From contig CP007628.2 of NCBI GenBank assembly GCA_000688775.2, positions 1,674,001 through 1,738,000 on the forward strand: a stretch of DNA of 64,000 bases. Direction: 5' to 3'. Under the pieces are notes generated by a model. It worked only from the letters and a program-made list of their open reading frames with translations. It was not told the origin of the DNA and did no database searches. Shown piece after piece: positions 43,593-51,660 of the stretch; position 1 is the stretch's first letter; the number at the start of each line of letters is the position of its first letter. The stretch comes from Streptococcus sp. VT 162. GTDB lineage: Bacteria; Bacillota; Bacilli; Lactobacillales; Streptococcaceae. The position numbers and the translations under genes are program-made.

Positions 43593-44031
43593 TTATGGCC
43601 TCCTGGATTGCTTTCTCATCTGCTACAATCTTTTCCTCTGAATCTCTTGAAGCATATAGATATTTCTTTATTTTTCCCTTACGAATCTTGATGATAGTTG
43701 CAGCTTTTTCAACCTGGTATTTTTCTACCAACTTTTGACCTTCTTCTGTCTGAGTATCAATGTAAAATGTTGGATAGGAACCTTTATTGGCTGCATCTAC
43801 AACTACACTTTTTCCAACCTGACAGTAAGGACAATCTTTTTTATAAAATACTAGGTTTACATTTTGATCAAGTACAGTATTCTGGTATTCCTTCTGAGTA
43901 AGGTGAGAATCGTAATCTAAGATAAAATGATCTTTATACACCCTATACCCTCCTAGAACTGCGAGACTCACAACTAAAATGACCAGAATAGCCCCTAAAA
44001 CTAACTTAACGTGTCTAAAAATCTCTCTCAT
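43585..44031 (-). CDS. Membrane-anchored thioredoxin-like protein
   Basis: 148 aa. N-terminal helix (about 10-31), then a thioredoxin fold with active site CPYC in NLVFYKKDCPYCQVGKS (about 59-75) and the later VEKAATIIKIRKGKIKKYLY. It predicts a thiol oxidoreductase or disulphide isomerase facing outward. Streptococcal T4SS or surface proteins with cysteines could be substrates. It overlaps the upstream gene by 4 bp (ATGA). Confidence 0.8.
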   Translation of the reverse strand: MREIFRHVKLVLGAILVILVVSLAVLGGYRVYKDHFILDYDSHLTQKEYQNTVLDQNVNLVFYKKDCPYCQVGKSVVVDAANKGSYPTFYIDTQTEEGQKLVEKYQVEKAATIIKIRKGKIKKYLYASRDSEEKIVADEKAIQEAIND

Positions 44032-44450
44032 CCTATTTCCTCCTCATCCATAAAATCAAATATGGAACCTTGAACATAATCAATCTTGGCCAATTCTTTT
44101 ATTTCTGATTTCAAGTTAGTGAACGTTGTCATCACTTCTTGAAAAAGCAAAGGATCAAATTCCTCGGAATCCAATACACGGACAATTGGCAACATTGGAT
44201 AATGATCTCTCAACTCCTCCTGCAGATAATCTGAAATCATTTTATCATTCGAGATAACACTATCTACTCTAATGATCGCTGGAATGCTAGAAATACTCTC
44301 CTCGTTTTGATAAAAAGTTAAAGCTACATCCCCTGCAGAAACCGACTCAAATTTTAAGTTATCCGATGAAAGTTTAAAATAATAAGCCAATGGTTCTTGT
44401 CCAACTCCTGTTAGATAGTATCCACGGATAATTTTGAATAACTCTGACAT
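44028..44450 (-). CDS. Hypothetical protein
   Basis: 140 aa, soluble, acidic C-terminus (GSIFDFMDEEEIG). No family recognised. In the small-protein operon, 4-bp overlap with the thioredoxin-like gene. Confidence 0.6.
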   Translation of the reverse strand: MSELFKIIRGYYLTGVGQEPLAYYFKLSSDNLKFESVSAGDVALTFYQNEESISSIPAIIRVDSVISNDKMISDYLQEELRDHYPMLPIVRVLDSEEFDPLLFQEVMTTFTNLKSEIKELAKIDYVQGSIFDFMDEEEIG

Positions 44451-44465
44451 CGACCTGTCTCCTTC

Positions 44466-44669
44466 CTAACAAACTTTTAAAAGTCTAAACGGAGCTTGAT
44501 ACACATCAGGATAGTGAATCAATCTCTTTTTTCTTTGTTCAGGAAGTGGTTTACGGTAATTTTCTTGAAGATACTGAAATGCTAGTCCCAAAGTATCAAA
44601 AACTAAAACTTTATTCTCCCCATTACAAATATAATCACCTAATTCAAAACTGAAAATTACGTACTTCAT
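44466..44669 (-). CDS. Small hypothetical protein
   Basis: 67 aa from the ATG at 44669 (a GTG at 44681 would add four residues). Begins MKYVIFSFELGDYICNGENK. No family recognised. Follows the 53-aa membrane-protein gene by 8 bp. Confidence 0.55.
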   Translation of the reverse strand: MKYVIFSFELGDYICNGENKVLVFDTLGLAFQYLQENYRKPLPEQRKKRLIHYPDVYQAPFRLLKVC

Positions 44670-44677
44670 TCTTCTTC

Positions 44678-44839
44678 TCACTTTCTATTTTGGCTAATCA
44701 TTGCCAGCTGATCTGTCTCTAACTCAGCATCATATCCGTTTTCAAAACGAACTTGTTGACGAATCCCTATAAGTGAGAGAACTAAGAAAAATCCTCCTAC
44801 AAATATAAGACTAAACAATCCAACTAAAATCAAAATCAT
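44678..44839 (-). CDS. Single-pass membrane microprotein
   Basis: 53 aa that I translated from the bases. ATG at 44839 with AAGGAGG 7 nt upstream, TGA at 44678-44680. Sequence starts MILILVGLFSLIFVGGFFLV and ends AMISQNRK: one transmembrane helix (about 2-25) and a cytoplasmic or external tail. First gene of the operon downstream of repE. Confidence 0.65.
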   Translation of the reverse strand: MILILVGLFSLIFVGGFFLVLSLIGIRQQVRFENGYDAELETDQLAMISQNRK

Positions 44840-44927
44840 ATCATTCCTCCTTAAGTTATTTTATGTACATGTATATCTTTGTAATAATCGTAGATATAAA
44901 TGTAAGGCAGTTTACGGGTTTTTAAAA
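44840..44927 (-). other. repE downstream region, candidate replication origin
   Basis: AT-rich 88 bp between the repE stop and the 53-aa gene. In Inc18 plasmids the origin lies directly downstream of repE, so this is where an origin would be expected. The segment CTGCCTTACATTTATATCTA continuing to CGATTATTACA partly resembles the transfer-promoter spacer but has no good -10 at the right place. Assignment is by family analogy only. Confidence 0.35.
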
Positions 44928-46448
44928 TTATCCAATATCAAGTTCAAATAGAGATAGTTGTTGTGTTTGTTTATACCCATCTTTAACCCTTTCTATCACT
45001 CTCTGAGTGAACTCTATACTTTCTTCAAAGAAAGTGGCAATGTTGGCCATATAAGCTTCCTGACGTTCCTTCTTTACCTGGATAAGAGAAAGCAAGATTG
45101 CTTTGATAGAGGCTAATCTGATGCCTCCTCCACGTCCATGTTTGACTGTAAAGAAGATCTTTTGTTCTGTTTTGAGAACCTTCAATACTTTGTCTAATGA
45201 ACGCTCAGGAATGTTCAACTTCTCTCGTATCTCTTTTTTTGTCGTCTGGATAAATGGATCCTCAGATTGATAGAAGCCTTCTAAATAGGCCATTACGTCT
45301 GTTTTCCATTCATGAAGATGACTATTCTTTCTGTCAGCACGTTTCTTCTTAAACTTGTACCAACGTTGCTTCACAAAGAGATCTGAAGCCTTGAGTTCCT
45401 GATTGACCCATGCTTTACATAAAGTCATTACATAGTCACGACTAGCAGCTTCATATTTTCCTGAGTAGGCGCTTGTGATAATCTTATGATATTCAGCTGA
45501 AGAGAGTGGTTCGTCTAGATTTGCATTAAAACTAGAAAGAACCTCCTCACACTCTTCCTGATCGATTCCTGAAGAGAAGTTGGCTAAAGCTAGCGTGAAA
45601 AGAACGTTGTTTCTTCCCATCAAGGCTTTTCCACCTTTGATATTCCCCTCTCTCATCAACAATTGATACCAGGGTTCATCAATCTGTTTTACACCTTCAG
45701 AACCTGAAATAACCGTCAAATTTGGCTTTTTACTTGGGAAGGGAAGTTCTGATTGCTTCATCGACCAATCTAACCACTCCTGGAACGAATAGGTATAGTC
45801 AGCTTCAAAAAATTCAACATTATCAGTTCGAGGAATCCGAGCAATTCCAAAATGGTTACAGGTCATATCTACTGGTAAAGTTTGAGCAAAGTAATTTCTC
45901 AAATTTTGAGAGATAGCTTTGGCCACCTTCACCACTCGAAATTGAGAATGAACTGTAACATAAGCTGATTCTGAGAGGACAAAATAGGCTTGAAATCCCT
46001 TATCAGATTTTAGAATCAACGTCGGCATAAAACCTAACTCCAGGGAAGCAGTTAAAATATCTCCTGTCGTCATTTCTTCAGCTGAAGAGGTAATATCAAA
46101 GTCAATGTAGAAGGTGTTAATCTGTCTAAGATTATCTTCAGAGTGGCCACGTGTAATCCGTCGTCCAGCATCGCTATAGCTTCCATAGCAATATACGTTA
46201 GGAGTCCAGTGTGTAAACTGATCCTGATTCTCCAGCAATGATTCGACAGAGGTTAAAACAACACCACGTGCTTTCACCATATTCGCTTTTGAACGATAAG
46301 CAAATACAGAGCCTCGTCTTCCTTCTTCAGCTGAAGAGATGAGCTGTAGATGGCTATTCTTAAATTTTTGAGTTCTTAATCCGTCTTTTGTGATGATGGA
46401 TAAGCATTTTAAAAAATCAATCTTTTTCATGGTTTTTAGGACTCTCAT
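44928..46448 (-). CDS. repE: Inc18-type replication initiator RepE/RepR
   Basis: 506 aa (500 from the second ATG, at 46430, which fits the length of known RepE proteins better). Recognised as the pAMbeta1/pIP501 RepE family: FAYRSKANMVKARGVVLTS, QFTHWTPNVYCYGSYSD, LRQINTFYIDFDI, CNHFGIARIPRTDNVEFF and TTKKEIREKLNIPERSLDKV are all near-diagnostic. It initiates unidirectional theta replication from an origin just downstream. The C-terminus TQQLSLFELDIG carries QLSLF, a canonical sliding-clamp binding motif. A complete plasmid initiator between chromosomal genes indicates an integrated or recently integrated plasmid, or a replicating ICE. Confidence 0.92.
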   Translation of the reverse strand: MRVLKTMKKIDFLKCLSIITKDGLRTQKFKNSHLQLISSAEEGRRGSVFAYRSKANMVKARGVVLTSVESLLENQDQFTHWTPNVYCYGSYSDAGRRITRGHSEDNLRQINTFYIDFDITSSAEEMTTGDILTASLELGFMPTLILKSDKGFQAYFVLSESAYVTVHSQFRVVKVAKAISQNLRNYFAQTLPVDMTCNHFGIARIPRTDNVEFFEADYTYSFQEWLDWSMKQSELPFPSKKPNLTVISGSEGVKQIDEPWYQLLMREGNIKGGKALMGRNNVLFTLALANFSSGIDQEECEEVLSSFNANLDEPLSSAEYHKIITSAYSGKYEAASRDYVMTLCKAWVNQELKASDLFVKQRWYKFKKKRADRKNSHLHEWKTDVMAYLEGFYQSEDPFIQTTKKEIREKLNIPERSLDKVLKVLKTEQKIFFTVKHGRGGGIRLASIKAILLSLIQVKKERQEAYMANIATFFEESIEFTQRVIERVKDGYKQTQQLSLFELDIG

Positions 46449-46485
46449 ATCCCTTCACTAGTTATAGTTTGAAGTCAAGTACACT

Positions 46486-46530
46486 TATAATATATGGCGC
46501 CAACCTACCCTCTTCTGAGGTTTTTTATTT
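46486..46530 (+). ncRNA. Possible short antisense RNA in the repE leader
   Basis: On the plus strand TATAAT (46486-46491) is followed after about 10 nt by AACCT-N11-AGGTT and TTTTTATTT. A transcript here would be antisense to the repE leader, as copy-control RNAs are in Inc18 plasmids. No good -35 is seen and the RNA would be very short, so this is tentative. Confidence 0.2.
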
Positions 46531-46536
46531 TAACAC

Positions 46537-46836
46537 TTAAATTTTATTTAAGCTCTTAATGTGTGCATCATAAACACACTTTTTCAACTCGAAAAAAACG
46601 CTCATATTTTCTTCGATAAACAAGCTCTTTTTCACCTCTCCGTCTGCGTAAAACAGACCGTTTAAGAGAAAATTTATTTTCTCTTGAAAAATGTCATCTA
46701 ACATCAGCTTACTTTTCTCCAAGCAAGCTACCAAATGCGATGAATTGTTTGCGTAACGCATCGGCATCCCAAAAGCGCTTTCCACGCTTTTAAAATCAAA
46801 ATTCGTAAAATCTTTATTTGTTTCTGTTTTTTTCAT
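46537..46836 (-). CDS. Hypothetical protein upstream of repE
   Basis: 99 aa, soluble, mixed helix. Begins MKKTETNKDFTNFDFKSVES. No family recognised. About 90 bp upstream of repE with AGGAGG before its ATG. By position it could be a copy-number regulator, though it has no obvious HTH. Confidence 0.6.
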   Translation of the reverse strand: MKKTETNKDFTNFDFKSVESAFGMPMRYANNSSHLVACLEKSKLMLDDIFQEKINFLLNGLFYADGEVKKSLFIEENMSVFFELKKCVYDAHIKSLNKI

Positions 46837-46864
46837 ATTTCTTTCCTCCTATGTTCATTCTCAT

Positions 46865-46924
46865 TTATTCAACGCAGGCTGTATTCCACTTACAACCACA
46901 TCTTCTACAAATCCCAGTTTCCAT
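46865..46924 (-). CDS. 19-residue cysteine-rich micro-ORF
   Basis: ATG at 46924 with GAGGG 7 nt upstream (within the last codons of the HTH gene), stop TAA at 46865-46867. The product would be METGICRRCGCKWNTACVE, with Cys in a C-x2-C-x-C-x5-C arrangement that could bind zinc. Expression is not shown. It could be a remnant of a longer zinc-ribbon protein. Confidence 0.3.
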   Translation of the reverse strand: METGICRRCGCKWNTACVE

Positions 46925-46927
46925 TTT

Positions 46928-47428
46928 CTATCCCTCGTTTATTCTCATGCTTTTAGGTAACTTTTTACTCGGTAAACAGTAACCCTCAGATAAGTCTCCT
47001 TTACTATAAAATTCAGGAGGATGTGTCATTATGTGATCACTTCTTTTCCATCCTCGACGAAGTTGTTTGTAAGATAAAGAAACACGCTTCTCAATCTCTT
47101 TAAAACTAAATCCCAATTTCAAGTAGGTTGTTACAATAGTTGTAGCGTGTTCTTTGGACTCTTCGCTTCTTGTTCTTCGCTGAAAGTTAATCTGCTTATC
47201 TTCTTCATTTAATGCTATCTGATAATCAATAAACAACTTCCGCATTTCCATAATTTTATGTTGCCAGGCCAAACTGTAAGGCTGCCCTGAATATCGATTC
47301 ACTAAGTCCTTTACGGGTTGTTTAAATTTCAGCTGAAGAGGATCGAATTCGCCAAGGTCAGAAAAGGGATCAATGAAACCTAATGGTTCGCTTTGAATTA
47401 ATTCATTGTATAGCGCTTCTCTGTCCAT
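46928..47428 (-). CDS. HTH-containing hypothetical protein
   Basis: 166 aa, with AGAAGGAG upstream of the ATG. The C-terminal third has a sigma/HTH-like segment, KLGFSFKEIEKRVSLSYKQL then RRGWKRSDH, similar to helix-turn-helix parts that recognise DNA. It could be a replication or transfer regulator and is one of few DNA-binding candidates for the shared transfer promoter motif. Overlaps the end of nothing; 19 bp after the 45-aa gene. Confidence 0.6.
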   Translation of the reverse strand: MDREALYNELIQSEPLGFIDPFSDLGEFDPLQLKFKQPVKDLVNRYSGQPYSLAWQHKIMEMRKLFIDYQIALNEEDKQINFQRRTRSEESKEHATTIVTTYLKLGFSFKEIEKRVSLSYKQLRRGWKRSDHIMTHPPEFYSKGDLSEGYCLPSKKLPKSMRINEG

Positions 47429-47447
47429 CCTAATATATCTCCTTCTG

Positions 47448-47585
47448 TCAAATGCACGTCATTGAGTCAAATAAGCTTAACTGGATGGTTGTAGGCGCTT
47501 GTTCGCTGTTTCCATTCTTATCATGATCGATAACGTCAAAGATTTCTAACGTGTCTAAATTCATTACAATCTCTAATCCTAACAT
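47448..47585 (-). CDS. 45-aa protein with sliding-clamp binding motif
   Basis: Translated from the bases. ATG at 47585 with GAAAGGAG 7 nt upstream, stop TGA at 47448-47450. It begins MLGLEIVMNLDTLEIFDVID and ends TTIQLSLFDSMTCI. QLSLF equals the consensus beta-clamp binding pentapeptide and also occurs at the RepE C-terminus. First gene of the replication block. Too small for an enzyme; a clamp-recruiting or clamp-blocking peptide is inferred. Confidence 0.6.
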   Translation of the reverse strand: MLGLEIVMNLDTLEIFDVIDHDKNGNSEQAPTTIQLSLFDSMTCI

Positions 47586-47620
47586 CGTTGAACTCCTTTC
47601 AAATAGAATTTTAAGCGAAC

Positions 47621-47648
47621 AAAAAAGAGAACAGATTTCTCTGTTCTC
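47621..47648 (-). terminator. Terminator at the right edge of the element
   Basis: Perfect stem GAGAACAG/CTGTTCTC followed by T6 on the minus strand, about 36 bp upstream of the 45-aa gene. It isolates the replication block from chromosomal read-through. If the element circularises, it would end the transcript of whatever then lies to the right. Confidence 0.8.
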
Positions 47649-47755
47649 CTAAAAATATTGAATTATTTGATTTTCTAAAAACTCTTACCACTTACTTCAT
47701 TTTTATTCTGATCTTTTAACTCTTTGACACTAGCTTTCACCGCTTTTCTAAACCA

Positions 47756-47780
47756 GAAAAGGAGGCGATTTACCTCCTCC
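47756..47780 (-). terminator. Terminator of the TCS11-like operon
   Basis: GGAGG/CCTCC stem followed by TTTTC on the minus strand, about 60 bp after the response-regulator stop. The 47,586-47,840 gap otherwise holds the right element boundary and an open frame without a start. Confidence 0.6.
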
Positions 47781-47840
47781 TTTCTAGTATGGATTTCCTT
47801 TGATTCAAGTTATCGTTTCGGAATTTTTTAACCCTTCTTA

Positions 47841-49539
<1,699 letters not shown>

Positions 49540-49543
49540 AGAT

Positions 49544-50284
49544 TTATTTTACCTCAATCCTTTTTTTCAGCTGGATTACCAGTACACCAAAGAAAACTGT
49601 ATAGCCTAGCACAACCAAGGCAGAAAGAATATTAAATTCATGGTGTTCCAAATAAGTAGAGACGACCTGCATCAGTTGATAGGTTGGAGTCAGCTTTCCA
49701 ATAGATTGGAGCCATTCTGGGAAGGAATCCAAGGGGAACCACAGTCCACCTAGAACAGCCAAAGCAATATAGGCAATATTTCCAACAACCGTCATCAGTT
49801 GAGCACTGGGTAGCAAGCTCACCAAGACCCCCATGCTGATAAAGACCACGCTTCCGATCAGCAAAATAGCACCAATTACCATCCAGTCAAGCCAAGGCAG
49901 AGTCACTCCACGGACAAAATGACCAACTGAAAAGACAACTGTAATTGATAACAAGAAAGTCAGTAGGGTACTGAACAGTTTTGATACATAATATTCTACC
50001 ATAGATACGGGAGAATGTTGAATCAATTTTTGCCAGTTGTTTGTCTTATCAGACTCGAGTGTGCTTGGGATACTGAAAAAAGCACTTGACATGATACTAA
50101 AGAGCGTCATGGCAAAAAGATAGGCTTGAAGAGCAATTTCTGGAATATCTGACCCTGACATCATACCAGAAAAGATAAGGTAAAACACACTTGGAAGTCC
50201 GATGGATAGCAAGTAGTAGACTGCTTGCCGTTTCATCAGAATGATTTCCACTTTCATGAGACTTGTCATATTTTTCATCGTCAA
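49544..50284 (-). CDS. ABC transporter permease (ABC-2 type)
   Basis: 246 aa with six hydrophobic segments (about 22-42, 55-78, 103-128, 138-162, 167-190 and 218-240). ABC-2 type exporter permease. It pairs with the ATPase encoded 6 bp upstream and is followed by the kinase gene after 4 bp. The substrate is unknown; such cassettes often act in drug or peptide export. Confidence 0.88.
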   Translation of the reverse strand: MTMKNMTSLMKVEIILMKRQAVYYLLSIGLPSVFYLIFSGMMSGSDIPEIALQAYLFAMTLFSIMSSAFFSIPSTLESDKTNNWQKLIQHSPVSMVEYYVSKLFSTLLTFLLSITVVFSVGHFVRGVTLPWLDWMVIGAILLIGSVVFISMGVLVSLLPSAQLMTVVGNIAYIALAVLGGLWFPLDSFPEWLQSIGKLTPTYQLMQVVSTYLEHHEFNILSALVVLGYTVFFGVLVIQLKKRIEVK

Positions 50285-50290
50285 TCTCCT

Positions 50291-51166
50291 TTAGTCTTGA
50301 GTCGTTTCGAAGATACTGTCTAAGAGAGTTCGATTGCGAACTTCAATTTCTTCGATCATGCAGCCCTGTTCTTGCAAGACTTTCCATACCTGGCTGGCTT
50401 CTTTGGTTGTGAAGGAAAGAGCATTTTGCTTGATTTCAAGCCCTTGAATCTGGTCCAAAGTGCTGATAACTTCCTGATAAGTTAGTGGTACCGTAAAATG
50501 TTTTTCTTGTTCTTCACCACGCATGGCATAAGGTGTCGTATCCCGGATCAATTCACCCTTGTGGAGGACCAAAATGCGGTCAGCCGTATGTTCTACCTCT
50601 TCGATATAGTGAGAAGAGTAGACAATGGTGACACCATTTTTCTTTAACTGATTGACAATTTCCCAAAAATGCTGACGTGTCGAGGTATCCATGGCAGCAG
50701 TTGGTTCGTCCAAAAATAGAATTTTCGGACGACCTATTAGTGCCAACACGAAAGAGAACAAACGTTTTTGCCCACCAGACAACTTGCCCGCTAGCTGATT
50801 TTTCTGTTTGTCCGAAAATCTCAGCAAGTCATCAATTTCTTGATTGGAGAGACTGTTTGGATAGATTGATTGAAAGAAGGATAAGAGTTCTTTCACTTTC
50901 AAGTCTTGAACCACCGTATTTTCTTGAGGTAAGATAGAAATAATCTGCTTTAATCGAGGATCTGTTGGTGCAAAGCCTTGAATAGCTATCTGACCTGAGC
51001 TCACGAACTTGTCGCCCAAGAGGCAATCAATCAAGGTCGTCTTACCTGCTCCGTTAGGTCCGATCAAGGCGACACATTCACCATCGTTGATTTCAAAGGA
51101 GATGTTCCGCAAGATCTCCTTGTCTTTTATTTTCTTACTCAATTTCTCAACTTTAATCACAGTCAT
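50291..51166 (-). CDS. ABC transporter ATP-binding protein
   Basis: 291 aa. Walker A GPNGAGKTTLI (about 37-47), signature LSGGQKRLF, Walker B ILFLDEPTAAMD, and switch His in VYSSHYIEE. All motifs are intact. Nucleotide-binding subunit of the exporter in the TCS11-like operon. Its start overlaps the stop of the preceding small gene by 14 bp. Confidence 0.93.
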   Translation of the reverse strand: MTVIKVEKLSKKIKDKEILRNISFEINDGECVALIGPNGAGKTTLIDCLLGDKFVSSGQIAIQGFAPTDPRLKQIISILPQENTVVQDLKVKELLSFFQSIYPNSLSNQEIDDLLRFSDKQKNQLAGKLSGGQKRLFSFVLALIGRPKILFLDEPTAAMDTSTRQHFWEIVNQLKKNGVTIVYSSHYIEEVEHTADRILVLHKGELIRDTTPYAMRGEEQEKHFTVPLTYQEVISTLDQIQGLEIKQNALSFTTKEASQVWKVLQEQGCMIEEIEVRNRTLLDSIFETTQD

Positions 51167-51347
51167 GAGATTCTCCTTTCAACCACTTCATTCCCATAGG
51201 GAAAACGACGAAAATCATAAACCCAAAACCCCAAGCACCACGAATAAATTGGCGAAGCACGGTTTGGTCAAACCAACCAGTAAACATTTCCACTAACCAT
51301 ACCAAGAGTGATAGGCTGATAAAGAAATAGATGATTGCTTTTTTCAT
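51153..51347 (-). CDS. Small membrane protein of the TCS11-like operon
   Basis: 64 aa with two hydrophobic helices (about 4-24 and 38-56), no family recognised. Overlaps the ATPase gene and the gene upstream (ATGA). Confidence 0.7.
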   Translation of the reverse strand: MKKAIIYFFISLSLLVWLVEMFTGWFDQTVLRQFIRGAWGFGFMIFVVFPMGMKWLKGESHDCD

Positions 51348-51535
51348 TCCTCAAACTCCTTTTTCACATCTCTGACCAATTTCAAACCTTCTCTGACAAG
51401 CCAAGACATCATTCCAAAGCCAGCAAAGAGCTCCCAAGGAAAATGGTAGAAACCCTCGTCCAATCCTGAAAACATGAGATAGGTCATAACTCCTGCTGCT
51501 ACTAAACTCACTGCGACAATCATTTTATTTTTCAT
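51344..51535 (-). CDS. Small membrane protein of the TCS11-like operon
   Basis: 63 aa from the ATG at 51535, which has GGAGG about 8 nt upstream; nine more residues would be possible. Two hydrophobic helices. First gene of the six-gene operon ending at 47,841. Confidence 0.7.
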   Translation of the reverse strand: MKNKMIVAVSLVAAGVMTYLMFSGLDEGFYHFPWELFAGFGMMSWLVREGLKLVRDVKKEFEE

Positions 51536-51625
51536 TTCTTCTTCCTCCATTTCATACTTCAATTATAGTCTTTTGAATTTGGCGGAGCTAGATGCTTCTG
51601 TCACTAGGAAATATGACAAATGTCA

Positions 51626-51652
51626 TAAAAAAGAACCGATTTCTCGGTTCTT
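51626..51652 (-). terminator. Terminator after the CshA-repeat surface protein gene
   Basis: Perfect stem AAGAACCGA/TCGGTTCTT followed by TTTT on the minus strand. Confidence 0.82.
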
Positions 51653-51660
51653 AAAAATGA

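Larger units (their letters stand above)
8292..47337. repeat. Dispersed 10-bp palindrome TTCAGCTGAA
   Basis: Exact copies at 8292, 13029, 16648, 25583, 35641, 36831, 39338, 45492, 46077, 46326 and 47328 (start positions), plus ATCAGCTGAA at about 8883, 22950 and 36139. All are inside genes, in at least two reading frames (S-A-E and [F/L]-Q-L-K). My scan found no exact copy in the chromosomal flanks. The core is CAGCTG. Confidence 0.6.

Noticed and set aside
3440..47650. An integrase or excisionase for the element
   Set aside because: I looked for tyrosine (R-H-R-Y) and serine recombinase patterns among all plausible genes and found none.
47675..47795. Open frame ending KELKDQNKNEVSGKSF at the right border
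   Set aside because: It looks protein-like at its C-terminus and is followed by a terminator, but no start codon with an RBS is found and a hairpin crosses it. It may be a remnant; I cannot support a gene.
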